Shown: positions 47,274 through 55,758 of the stretch, piece by piece
Position numbering within the stretch: the first letter of the stretch is position 1
How the letters are laid out: the number at the start of each line of letters is the position of its first letter
NCBI RefSeq assembly: GCF_003352065.1
Contig: NZ_CP025803.1
Span: 2,707,574-2,771,573, forward strand
Reading direction: 5' to 3'
Length of the DNA: 64,000 nt
Source: Sulfitobacter sp. SK011
GTDB taxonomy: Bacteria; Pseudomonadota; Alphaproteobacteria; Rhodobacterales; Rhodobacteraceae
The notes under the pieces: model-generated
Database searches by the model: none
What the model was told of the DNA's origin: nothing
Seen by the model: only the letters and a program-made list of their open reading frames with translations
Translations under genes and position numbers: made by a program

Positions 47274-48437
47274 TCAGCTTTGCAACCGCGCCACCAGTTT
47301 GCGCATGAAATCATGGCCCGCATTGAACTGCGCCACTTCGATGAATTCGTTGGGCTGGTGGGCCTGCGCGATGTCACCGGGCCCACAAATGACCGCACTA
47401 TACCCCGCCTCCTGAAACTGCCCGGCCTCGGTGCCATAGCTGACCTTATGGCTGGCATTGTCACCTGTGATCTGGCGGACCAGCGTTTCCGCCTCACCGT
47501 CTTCTTCGGGCTCCAAAGCGGGAACATCAAAGCGCGGCGTCACCTCGATGCGGGTATCTGCCACCACCTTTTGCATCTGCTTTTCGACCTCACGCACCTT
47601 CTTGAGATAGGCGGTGCCCCAGGCATCCTTGTTTTCGCCCGGCACCACGCGGAAATCCATCGCGAAAAAGCAATCCTTGGCGGTGATGTTATGCGCCGTG
47701 CCACCCTCAATCATACCGACATGCACGGTGGTGAAGGGCGGATCGAACATCGCCGCCAGCGCGCTTGGTTTGCGGCCCATGTTTTCGGTGTTCATCTCGT
47801 TGGCCCATTCAATCAGCTTGGCCCCCGCCATGATCGCGTTGACGCCGGTGTGCAACAGTGATGAATGAACCTCGAACCCAACCACATGGGTGTTGAAACC
47901 GGTACCCCCCTTATGCCCGGTCACAGCCTGCATGGTTGACGGCTCACCGACAATCACCGCCGACCCTTTGGGCAAAACCGGCTGCATGGCTTTGATCATC
48001 GGCGGCGCGCCGGTACATCCGACTTCCTCATCAAAGCTGAGCGCGATTTGCAGTGGACGTTTCACCCCCGCATGATGCGCCTCAACCAGCGCCCAAAGAG
48101 CCAGCGCGTCGAACCCTTTCATGTCACAGGTGCCCCGCCCGTAGTACTTGCCATTCTTTTCAACCACGCTGAACGGGTCAGTGTCCCATGGCTGGCCGTC
48201 AACAGGCACCACATCCGTGTGACCGGAAAGTACAATTGCGCCTTCTTCCCATGGGCCAACATGGGCAAAAAGTGCATGTTTGGGCTGTTCTGGATCGATG
48301 TAGCGGTGGCTTTCGATCCCGTGACCGTCCAGATAACCGGCAACCCAGTCAATCAGCGGGATGTTGGTATCACGGCTGACTGTGGGAAAGCTGATCAACT
48401 TTTCCATCAACGCAAAGGGGGTCATGCGTTCTGCCAT
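47274..48437 (-). CDS. argE: acetylornithine deacetylase-like M20 enzyme
   Basis: A 387-aa M20A metallopeptidase matching the ArgE/ArgE-like group: VLSGHTDVVPVDGQPWDTDP (metal His and Asp), YYGRGTCDMKGFDALALWAL, LSFDEEVGCTGAPPMI (catalytic Glu-Glu) and GPGDIAQAHQPNEFIEV. ArgE removes acetyl from N-acetylornithine; in organisms that use the ArgJ cycle, as many alphaproteobacteria do, such proteins often serve catabolism of N-acyl amino acids instead. Its place behind the peptide-transporter ATPase and before two aminoacylases favours that second role. Name by similarity only. Confidence 0.85.
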   Translation of the reverse strand: MAERMTPFALMEKLISFPTVSRDTNIPLIDWVAGYLDGHGIESHRYIDPEQPKHALFAHVGPWEEGAIVLSGHTDVVPVDGQPWDTDPFSVVEKNGKYYGRGTCDMKGFDALALWALVEAHHAGVKRPLQIALSFDEEVGCTGAPPMIKAMQPVLPKGSAVIVGEPSTMQAVTGHKGGTGFNTHVVGFEVHSSLLHTGVNAIMAGAKLIEWANEMNTENMGRKPSALAAMFDPPFTTVHVGMIEGGTAHNITAKDCFFAMDFRVVPGENKDAWGTAYLKKVREVEKQMQKVVADTRIEVTPRFDVPALEPEEDGEAETLVRQITGDNASHKVSYGTEAGQFQEAGYSAVICGPGDIAQAHQPNEFIEVAQFNAGHDFMRKLVARLQS

Positions 48438-48463
48438 TGTAGCTGTCCTTTGAATGCCGCTCT

Positions 48464-50296
48464 TCAGTAGCCGCTGTCAGTGGTCAACACGAAATGACCT
48501 TTTTCTACTTCGTCGTAAACCGATGGTTCCGCAACATAGCTTGTCGGATGAATGGGTGACGGTATCGGCTTGAAATTCAAGTCTTTTTCATCTTTGCGCT
48601 TGCGGGGATCGGCGATGGGAACCGCTTTCATCAAGGCCTGCGTATAGGGATGTTGCGGATTCTCGAACACCCGGCCACGAGGGCCCAGTTCCACAATCCG
48701 GCCCAGATACATCACGCCCACCTGATGGCTGACCCGTTCAACCACGGCCATGTCATGGCTGATGAACAGGAACGACAGTTCCATTTCCTGCTGCAATTCC
48801 AGCATCAGGTTCAGCACCTGCGCCTGTACCGACACATCAAGTGCGGACACCGCTTCATCTGCGATGATCAGCTTGGGGTTAAGCGCCAATGCGCGGGCGA
48901 TGGCCACCCGTTGGCGTTGACCGCCCGACAATTCGTGTGGAAAACGCCGCATGAAACTGCGCGGCAATTCTACACGGTCAAACAGCATTTCAACCCGTTC
49001 TGTAACTGCCGAGCCCGTTAATGTATTGAAATTATGGATCGGTTCGGCGACCTGATCGCTCAGCTGCATTTGCGGGTTGAGAGACGCAAAGGGATCCTGA
49101 AAGATCATCTGCATGTCCAGCCGCGCGGTGCGCAGGTCGTGAGAATTCAATGCCATGATGTCTTTGCCGGCCAGATTGATCTCGCCGGTCATCGGTTCAA
49201 CCAGCCGTAATATAGACCGGCCGGCAGTGGATTTACCGCACCCGCTTTCGCCGACAAGGCTCAACGTCTGACCCTTATTGATCGAAAACGACAAGTCCTC
49301 AACCGCATGCACATTTGCAACCGTTTGGCGCAGAAATCCGCCTTTGACCGGGAACCGCGTGGTGAGGTTTTTGACCGTCAGCAGCACCTCGTCGGTCCCT
49401 TTGATCGGCACGATTTCCTTGTCCTTGGTCCCCAAAAGCTTCATCGGCTCCGGGTACGGTTTGCCGGTCATCTCGCCCAATTTCGGCACCGCCGCCAACA
49501 AAGCTTTGGTATAGGGATGCTGCGGGTTCTCGAATATCTCTTCGACGGTGCCCTCTTCGACCTTTTTGCCACGGAACATGACAACAACCCGGTCCGCCAT
49601 CTGGGCAACAACCGCCATGTCATGCGTGATGAACATGACCGCAGTTCCGGTTTCGCGCTTCAGCCGATCCATCAGCGCCAGGATTTCGGCCTGAATCGTC
49701 ACATCAAGCGCGGTGGTCGGTTCATCCGCGATCAACAGACGCGGCTCACAGGCCAGGGCCATTGCAATCACCACACGCTGGCGCATGCCGCCAGAAAGCT
49801 CATGCGGATATTGTTTGAGACGCGCCTCTGGCTCCGGGATACGCACCTGCTTCATCAACGCCAGTGCCCGTTCTTCGGCCTGCGCCTTGTTCATTCCCTT
49901 ATGCAGGCGCAGCCCTTCAGTGAGTTGTTTGCCAACGGTAAAAACCGGATTGAGCGCGGTCATCGGTTCCTGAAAGATCATCCCGATCTCATTGCCGCGA
50001 ATGTGGCGCATCACGTCCTGATCTGTTTTTGCCAGATCAATCTCACCGCCCTCCAGCCGATCAAAAAGCAGGCGACCGCCCGCAATTTCGCCACCCCCAT
50101 ATTCAACAAGGCGCATCAGTGACAGCGAAGAGACAGATTTGCCTGAACCTGATTCGCCGACCACACAGACGGTTTCGCCCGACCGCACATCAAAACTGAC
50201 GTGTTCGACGCCCACCACCGGACCATCTTTGGTCTGAAACTCTACTCTGAGCTCTCTAATCTGGGCGATCGGTGCCGCGTTTGCGTGATCCAGCAT
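48464..50296 (-). CDS. peptide/opine ABC transporter, fused double ATP-binding protein
   Basis: A 610-aa protein with two complete nucleotide-binding domains, i.e. a DppD-DppF fusion. Domain 1 (to about residue 270): Walker A GESGSGKS, signature LSGGMRQR, Walker B LLIADEPT. Domain 2 (about 310-580): Walker A GESGCGKST, signature LSGGQRQR, Walker B LIIADEAVSALD. The oligopeptide-type C-terminal extensions (HPYTKALLAAVPKLG, HPYTQALMKAVPIADPRKR) follow each. It is transcribed away from the binding protein and permeases with which it must work, and towards argE. Confidence 0.94.
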   Translation of the reverse strand: MLDHANAAPIAQIRELRVEFQTKDGPVVGVEHVSFDVRSGETVCVVGESGSGKSVSSLSLMRLVEYGGGEIAGGRLLFDRLEGGEIDLAKTDQDVMRHIRGNEIGMIFQEPMTALNPVFTVGKQLTEGLRLHKGMNKAQAEERALALMKQVRIPEPEARLKQYPHELSGGMRQRVVIAMALACEPRLLIADEPTTALDVTIQAEILALMDRLKRETGTAVMFITHDMAVVAQMADRVVVMFRGKKVEEGTVEEIFENPQHPYTKALLAAVPKLGEMTGKPYPEPMKLLGTKDKEIVPIKGTDEVLLTVKNLTTRFPVKGGFLRQTVANVHAVEDLSFSINKGQTLSLVGESGCGKSTAGRSILRLVEPMTGEINLAGKDIMALNSHDLRTARLDMQMIFQDPFASLNPQMQLSDQVAEPIHNFNTLTGSAVTERVEMLFDRVELPRSFMRRFPHELSGGQRQRVAIARALALNPKLIIADEAVSALDVSVQAQVLNLMLELQQEMELSFLFISHDMAVVERVSHQVGVMYLGRIVELGPRGRVFENPQHPYTQALMKAVPIADPRKRKDEKDLNFKPIPSPIHPTSYVAEPSVYDEVEKGHFVLTTDSGY

Positions 50297-50627
50297 CTTT
50301 TCCCCTATCGCAATTATTTGGAATGCGTTTCTCGTGACGCTAAGGCCAATTCACCAAACAAGTCAAACACCACATAATCTGGCAGCCCAAAGTTACGAAC
50401 TGAACATTTTGCCGGTCAGGGGGCGCTACAAGGGTTGCTTTTTTGTCCAAACCTGTTTCGATGTGCGCATGCGCTTTGGGGAAGCATTGGCAGAAAGCAA
50501 CAAATTCCGCACGATAACGCGAAGTTACCTGTTGTTCTTTGCACAACCCCGGAACGATCATAAACCGGCGGGAACAAACCTGCCCCAATAACGTGACACC
50601 ATAAATGTGTCCAACAAGGAGTGAGTT
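50297..50627. promoter_or_regulatory. divergent promoter region of the transport/catabolic unit
   Basis: This 331-base gap separates the leftward ATPase-deacylase operon from the rightward binding-protein operon. It is visibly A/T-richer than the flanks. It contains a perfect ten-base palindrome GCGCATGCGC (50465-50474) and an AAGGAG ribosome site for the binding protein at about 50617. An 82-codon minus-strand frame here shows no coding character. I could not fix a -10/-35 pair. Confidence 0.5.
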
Positions 50628-52346
50628 ATGAAAATGAGAACCCTACTGATGGGCGCTATTGCATCTACTGCATTTGCGCCTTTCGCCCTTGCGGATGGCC
50701 ATGAAGGCGAACGCGGGCGCGACGGCGAGGTCAAGATCATCTATTGGCAAGCGCCATCGATCCTGAACCCCTATCTGTCCGGTGGTACAAAAGATCTGGA
50801 ATCAGCATCGCTGGTCCTGGAACCGATGGGCCGCTATGACGAAACCGGTGCTTTGGTGCCCTATCTTGCCGAAGAGATCCCGACCGTTGAAAACGGTGGC
50901 GTCAGCGAAGACCTGACATCCATCACCTGGAAAATCGCTGAAGGCATGGAATGGTCAGACGGCACCCCAGTGACCTCTGCTGACCTCGTCTTTACGGCGG
51001 AATACTGCATGCACCCCGAAGGTGGCTGTGCACAGGCGTCCAAATTCGATGGCGTTTCTGGCGTTGAAGCGGTTGATGACCGCACCGTCACAGTGACCTT
51101 CTCTGAGCCCAAGCCGAATCCCTATGGCCCCTTCATGGGTGGCCAGTCGCCAATCCTTCAAAAGGCACAATTCGCGGATTGTCTGGGCGCGAAAGCTCCT
51201 GAATGTACCGAAGCAAACTTTAACCCAATTGGCACAGGTCCGTTCACGGTCACCGAATTCCGTCCAAATGACGTGATCACGATGGCAGCCAACGAAAACT
51301 TCCGCCACGAAGGCAAACCCGCCTTTGCATCGCTGACCTTCAAAGGTGGTGGTGACGCGGTTGCGGCCGGTCGTGCGGTCATGGAAACAGGCGAATACGA
51401 TTATGCCTGGAACATGCAGCTTGCACCGGACGTTCTGGCCAAAATGGCCGAAGCGGGCAAAGGCACACCAATCTCGGCTTTCGGGACATTGGTTGAGCGT
51501 CTTGAGATGAACCTCACAAACCCATCTCCTGATCTGCCAGAAGGCGAGCGGTCAACGGTTGCACACCCGCACCCGTTCCTGAGCGACTTCAACGTGCGCA
51601 AAGCGCTTTCAATGGCGATCGACCGTGAATTGCTGGTTGAAGTGGGCTATGGTCAGGCCGGTCGTCCGACCTGTAACCTCGTGCCTGCCCCTGCGCTTTA
51701 TGCCTCTGACAACACAGAATGTCTGACGCAGGATCTTGACGGTGCCAAGGCGCTGCTGGACGAGGCCGGCTGGGTTGACAGCGATGGTGATGGCGTGCGT
51801 GACAAAGACGGCGTGAAACTATCGATCTTGTACCAGACATCCACCAACGCTGTGCGCCAGGATTTCCAGGCGTTGATCAAAGACTGGTGGAACCAGATCG
51901 GCGTCGAAGTCGAGTTGCGCAATCTGGACGCGTCTGTGTTCTTTGGCGGTGACCCAGGGTCGCCTGACACATTCCAGAAGTTCTATGCGGACGTGGAAAT
52001 GTACGCCAACAACTTTGACGGCACGGACCCGCAGGCATATCTGTCGGCCTACCGTTGCGGCAACGAGCCCAAGCCTTCGAGCCAGTGGCAGGGTGAGAAC
52101 ATCAACCGCTTCTGCAACGAAGAGTACGATACCCTGCTCGACGAATTGTCGCGCACTGGTGAACTCGACAAGCGCGGAGAGATCTCAAAGCGCTTGAACG
52201 AGATCATCACCAAAGAGACAATGACAATTGTCCCATTGGTTGACCGTGGTCGTGTCTCTGCAGCATCAAACACCCTTGGTGGTGTGATCCTGAACACCTG
52301 GGACTCTGAGCTGTGGAATGTGGCTGACTGGTACCGCAAAAAGTGA
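50628..52346 (+). CDS. peptide-type ABC transporter substrate-binding protein
   Basis: A 572-aa periplasmic solute-binding protein (SBP family 5). The signal peptide MKMRTLLMGAIASTAFAPFALA is followed by the SBP_bac_5 domain: IIYWQAPSILNPYLSGGTKD, LVLEPMGRYDETGALVPYLA, LTSITWKIAEGMEWSDGTPV, FNVRKALSMAIDRELLVEVG and the late RGEISKRLNEIITKETMTIV. A calcium-like repeat DSDGDGVRDKDG appears near residue 383. The family binds di/oligopeptides, opines, nickel or modified amino acids; substrate is not deducible, but the deacylase neighbours suggest N-acylated amino acids or peptides. Confidence 0.93.
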   Translation: MKMRTLLMGAIASTAFAPFALADGHEGERGRDGEVKIIYWQAPSILNPYLSGGTKDLESASLVLEPMGRYDETGALVPYLAEEIPTVENGGVSEDLTSITWKIAEGMEWSDGTPVTSADLVFTAEYCMHPEGGCAQASKFDGVSGVEAVDDRTVTVTFSEPKPNPYGPFMGGQSPILQKAQFADCLGAKAPECTEANFNPIGTGPFTVTEFRPNDVITMAANENFRHEGKPAFASLTFKGGGDAVAAGRAVMETGEYDYAWNMQLAPDVLAKMAEAGKGTPISAFGTLVERLEMNLTNPSPDLPEGERSTVAHPHPFLSDFNVRKALSMAIDRELLVEVGYGQAGRPTCNLVPAPALYASDNTECLTQDLDGAKALLDEAGWVDSDGDGVRDKDGVKLSILYQTSTNAVRQDFQALIKDWWNQIGVEVELRNLDASVFFGGDPGSPDTFQKFYADVEMYANNFDGTDPQAYLSAYRCGNEPKPSSQWQGENINRFCNEEYDTLLDELSRTGELDKRGEISKRLNEIITKETMTIVPLVDRGRVSAASNTLGGVILNTWDSELWNVADWYRKK

Positions 52347-52354
52347 TTGGGAAC

Positions 52355-52382
52355 GGCGGGTGCAAACCCGCCAACCCTTTTT
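52355..52382 (+). terminator. hairpin with T-run after the binding-protein gene
   Basis: GGCGGGT-GCAA-ACCCGCC, a perfect seven-pair stem with a tetraloop, followed after five bases by TTTTT. It looks like an intrinsic terminator placed between the binding protein and the permeases, and would make more of the former than the latter. Confidence 0.6.
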
Positions 52383-52386
52383 CTTC

Positions 52387-52414
52387 GCAGGGCGGGGATA
52401 AAACTCCGCCCTGC
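52387..52414 (+). repeat. second hairpin between binding protein and permease
   Basis: GCAGGGCGG and CCGCCCTGC form a nine-pair stem with a ten-base loop, immediately after the terminator-like hairpin. No T-run follows. It resembles the palindromic intergenic units seen at 44.6 and 47.2 kb in style, not in exact sequence. It may protect the mRNA 3' end. Confidence 0.5.
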
Positions 52415-52449
52415 ATTCCCTCAAGACCGATCTGCAAAGGCGCCGCCCG

Positions 52450-53487
52450 ATGTTGACCTTCACCATCCGACGTTTACTACTTTCAATCCCGACGCTTTTG
52501 TTCATCAGTTTCATCATTTTTGGCCTGCTCCAGCTTGCCCCCGGCGATCCGATGGCGCAGGTCCCGTTGACCGTACCGCCAGAGGTCAAACAGAAGATGC
52601 GCGAGGCGCTTGGTCTGGGTCAGGCGTGGTACATCCAGTATTACAAATGGCTTATCCAGTTCTTCTGGATTGAACCGATGGTGTTCATCGACTGGCTGAC
52701 CAACAAGACCACCCTGTTTGGCTGGTTGCCCAACACGTCATTTTCCGAAGGTCAGTTGCGTGTGATCAGCTGGCAGACCCGTTCGCCTGTCATGGATATC
52801 GTGGTCCAGCGGATGCCGCAGACCCTGTGGGTTGTCGGCCTGAGCTATGTTGTCGGCATCGTGATCGCGATCCCCATCGGGATCTATTCCGCTTATCGGC
52901 ATTATTCGCTGTTTGATCAGGCCGGGACATTTGTCACCATGGTCGGCTTTTCGATCCCGCCGTTCTTTACAGGCCCCCTTCTCATCGTGATCTTTTCGGT
53001 TTATTTTGGCTGGTTGCCGTCGATCTATGACACCACCCACGTCGTCAAAGACTGGGCGTCGTTCAAAGTGCAAATCTATCAGATGATCATGCCGGTGATG
53101 GTCTTGGCCCTGCAAACGACCGCACAGATCAGCCGCTACATGCGCGGTGCGATGCTGGACAACCTCAATCAGGATTATGTGCGCACCGCCCGCGCCAAGG
53201 GTTTGAGCGAAAGCGTGGTGGTCATGGTGCATGTTCTGCGCAACTCAATGATCCCCGTCGTCACCGTGATTGCACTTGGCATGCCTGCGATCTTTGGCGG
53301 TGCGATCATCACCGAGAACGTGTTCAAGGTGAACGGTATCGGGCAACTGCTGCTCACCGCACTTTTTGCCAATGACCTGCCGATGGTCATGACCCTGACC
53401 TTTATCTTTGCGATCCTGATCGTGCTCTTCAACCTTATCGCAGACGTGCTTTACGGACTGCTTGATCCGAGGATCCGCTATGACTGA
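52450..53487 (+). CDS. peptide-type ABC transporter permease (DppB-like)
   Basis: A 345-aa inner-membrane permease. It starts MLTFTIRRLLLSIPTLLFIS, typical for DppB/OppB, and contains the EAA loop YVRTARAKGLSESVVVMVHV that contacts the ATPase. Compared with standard DppB (about 306-340 aa) it has a slightly longer first periplasmic loop (IQFFWIEPMVFIDWLTNKTT). The gene follows the two hairpins by 35 bases and overlaps the next permease by eight. Confidence 0.94.
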   Translation: MLTFTIRRLLLSIPTLLFISFIIFGLLQLAPGDPMAQVPLTVPPEVKQKMREALGLGQAWYIQYYKWLIQFFWIEPMVFIDWLTNKTTLFGWLPNTSFSEGQLRVISWQTRSPVMDIVVQRMPQTLWVVGLSYVVGIVIAIPIGIYSAYRHYSLFDQAGTFVTMVGFSIPPFFTGPLLIVIFSVYFGWLPSIYDTTHVVKDWASFKVQIYQMIMPVMVLALQTTAQISRYMRGAMLDNLNQDYVRTARAKGLSESVVVMVHVLRNSMIPVVTVIALGMPAIFGGAIITENVFKVNGIGQLLLTALFANDLPMVMTLTFIFAILIVLFNLIADVLYGLLDPRIRYD

Positions 53488-54478
53488 GCAAGCAATCCCT
53501 GCCAGCCCCATCGAAGCCGATCTGGAAACATTCGGCGCGCTGCAAGACAAAGAGCCGCAAAAGCCGCCGCGTAGCCAGTGGCGCGATGTCTGGGATCAAT
53601 TTCGCAAACACAAAGGTGCGTTGTTTGGCGGCGGCTTTTTGTTGTTCATCACCTGCGCGGTGATCTTTGGCCCCTGGCTTTGGGATGTAGACCCCAAGGG
53701 GTTGGACATCCGCAACAAGAACTGGCGGCCCGTTTATCAGTTGCTCTTTGACAGCGAGGCCAAAGCCGGTTGGGCGCATCCCTTTGGCACAGACCAGCTG
53801 GGCCGCGACATCATGGCCCAGATGATTGCCGGGGGACGTGTGTCCATGGCGGTTGGCTGGCTGGCGATGATTTTGGCATTGCTCATCGGTACGGCCATCG
53901 GGGTCGTTGCAGGATATTTCAAGCGCATAGATTTCTGGCTGATGCGCTTTACCGATCTGGTGCTGTCGCTGCCCATTCTGCCGTTGGTTCTGCTGGCCGT
54001 TACCTTGTTCCGTCAACCGCTGAACGCGAGCTTTGGACCGGAAGGCGGGATGTTTATTCTGATCGTCTCGGTCATAGGTCTGACGTCCTGGATGCAGACC
54101 GCGCGGATTGTGCGCGGTGACATTCTGGCGCTCAAGGAACGCGAATTCATCCTTGCGGCGCGGTCCATCGGTACGACGCCGGGCAAGATCATTCGCAGAC
54201 ATTTGCTGCCCAATGTGATCTCACCAATCATGGTCTCGGCCACTTTGGGTCTGGCAACCGCGATCATCACGGAAAGCGCGTTGAGCTTTTTGGGTGTCGG
54301 TTTCCCGTCCGATTATCCCACATGGGGCAAGCTGTTGGCCGATGCGGTTCAGCGGATGCAGGAGTTTCCTGAGCGCGTGCTGCTTCCCGGTATTGCGATT
54401 TCGCTGACGGTGCTGAGTGTGAATTACCTTGGCGACGGGCTGCGTGATGCGCTTGATCCACGGATCAGAGGCCGCTGA
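53480..54478 (+). CDS. peptide-type ABC transporter permease (DppC-like)
   Basis: A 332-aa inner-membrane permease. An N-terminal polar region (EADLETFGALQDKEPQKPPR) precedes the first helix; GTDQLGRDIMAQMIAGGRVS and the EAA loop LKEREFILAARSIGTTPGKI are standard DppC features, and the end LGDGLRDALDPRIRGR is characteristic. The ATG at 53480 overlaps the stop of the first permease. A terminator follows 22 bases after the stop. Confidence 0.94.
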   Translation: MTEQAIPASPIEADLETFGALQDKEPQKPPRSQWRDVWDQFRKHKGALFGGGFLLFITCAVIFGPWLWDVDPKGLDIRNKNWRPVYQLLFDSEAKAGWAHPFGTDQLGRDIMAQMIAGGRVSMAVGWLAMILALLIGTAIGVVAGYFKRIDFWLMRFTDLVLSLPILPLVLLAVTLFRQPLNASFGPEGGMFILIVSVIGLTSWMQTARIVRGDILALKEREFILAARSIGTTPGKIIRRHLLPNVISPIMVSATLGLATAIITESALSFLGVGFPSDYPTWGKLLADAVQRMQEFPERVLLPGIAISLTVLSVNYLGDGLRDALDPRIRGR

Positions 54479-54500
54479 GTAAAATAAGAACCACAATAGC

Positions 54501-54540
54501 AAATGCATCGCCCTTTGCGGGTGATGCATTTTGTGTATTT
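54501..54540 (+). terminator. terminator of the rightward transporter operon
   Basis: AAATGCATCGCCC and GGGTGATGCATTT pair over 13 positions (one G-T) around a five-base loop, followed by TTTTGTGTATTT. It closes the binding protein-permease operon. Confidence 0.75.
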
Positions 54541-54684
54541 GAAGAACAATGAACTTTAGTCCGGATCCGTCAGAATTTTGGAATATTGTTCTGCTGGGCT
54601 TTGGATCAACATATTCAAACGCACTTGATTACGCGTGAGCAAGGCTTCATCTGGGAAATAATTCTGCTTTTGAGGATTTTTCCG

Positions 54685-55758
54685 ATGTTTGAGTCATTTG
54701 GATTTGAAGACGTCACGACCCGGCAAGCTTCTGTGCTCTTGGCACTGGTGATTGGCACCGCTTTCGGTCTGCTTGCCCAGCGCACCCAATTCTGTTTTCG
54801 CCGTGCCCTTGTTGGCGATGATCGTCGTGCAGCCGCAGGCGTGTGGCTGACCGCCCTGGCAGTCGCGGTGCTTGGCACCCAGGCGGCTGTTCTTGCAGGG
54901 TGGATCACCTTTGCCGATCATCGTTTCATGGTGTCGGACCTGCCGGTGCTGGCGATCGCCCTTGGTGGGCTTTTGTTTGGCGCAGGTATGGTGCTGACAC
55001 GCGGCTGTATTTCCCGGCTCAGCGTGCTGACCGGGTCAGGCAACCTGCGTGCGGGGCTGGTGGTGCTGGTCTTTGCTGTGGTGGCGCATATGACCCTGAA
55101 GGGCATTCTGGCCCCTCTGCGTGTCGCGGTGGGCAGCGTGACCATCGACATCGGTGATATCGTGAGCCTTGCCGCCCTGCCCGGCGGGGCGTTGTTTTGG
55201 GCGGGCCTGATTGCGATCACTGCAATTGCATTTGCATTACGGTCTGGCAACAAGGCGGGATCCCTTCTTTTGGCGGCCCTCATTGGTCTATTGGTCCCGC
55301 TTGCCTGGGTCGGAACCGGCTTTGTGCTCTTTGATGATTTTGATCCGATCGCGATGGAAAGCCTGTCGTTCACATCACCCGGTGCCGAGACACTCTTTTG
55401 GAGCATCGCAAGCAGCGCAATCCCGGCCGGGTTCGGCACCGGGCTTTTGGGTGGCGTGTTTGTCGGTGCGCTGGCGGCCAGCCTGATCTTTGGCGGCTTT
55501 GAATGGCAAAGCTTTACCTCGGCCCGCCAGACCGGACGCTATATGGCGGGTGCGGGCATGATGGGTGTGGGCGGCGTGCTGGCCGGCGGATGCACGCTGG
55601 GAGCGGGCCTGTCAGGCGTGCCGACCCTTTCTGTTGCTGCGATCTTTACGATTGTCATGATTGCGGCGGGTGCGGTTTTGATGAACGTGCTGCTCAGCCG
55701 ATCTTTTTCCGAAGGCGGCGCAGGCTCCACCACACGCCCGCAACAACCGGCAATGTGA
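54685..55758 (+). CDS. YeeE/YedE family (sulfur-compound) transporter
   Basis: A 357-aa multi-helix membrane protein. It has the internal repeat of this family: QRTQFCFRRALVGDDRRAAA, GAGMVLTRGCISRLSVLTGS near residue 95, and GGVLAGGCTLGAGLSGVPTL near residue 310, with cysteines that in YeeE relay thiosulfate. Nine or so helices fit the known fold. The start at ATG 54685 has GAGG nine bases upstream; 33 earlier residues of the open frame lack support. Its 3' end overlaps the convergent DUF3422 gene by 65 bases. Confidence 0.88.
   Translation: MFESFGFEDVTTRQASVLLALVIGTAFGLLAQRTQFCFRRALVGDDRRAAAGVWLTALAVAVLGTQAAVLAGWITFADHRFMVSDLPVLAIALGGLLFGAGMVLTRGCISRLSVLTGSGNLRAGLVVLVFAVVAHMTLKGILAPLRVAVGSVTIDIGDIVSLAALPGGALFWAGLIAITAIAFALRSGNKAGSLLLAALIGLLVPLAWVGTGFVLFDDFDPIAMESLSFTSPGAETLFWSIASSAIPAGFGTGLLGGVFVGALAASLIFGGFEWQSFTSARQTGRYMAGAGMMGVGGVLAGGCTLGAGLSGVPTLSVAAIFTIVMIAAGAVLMNVLLSRSFSEGGAGSTTRPQQPAM

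Noticed and set aside
47186-47530. Extension of the FAD oxidoreductase frame by 115 residues
   Set aside because: It runs antisense-free but over the end of argE and the repeat-bearing gap, with no conserved sequence before MTPFPFNAATP.
50340-50588. 82-codon minus-strand frame in the divergent promoter region
   Set aside because: No ribosome site, low coding character and no recognisable motif; the region is best seen as regulatory.
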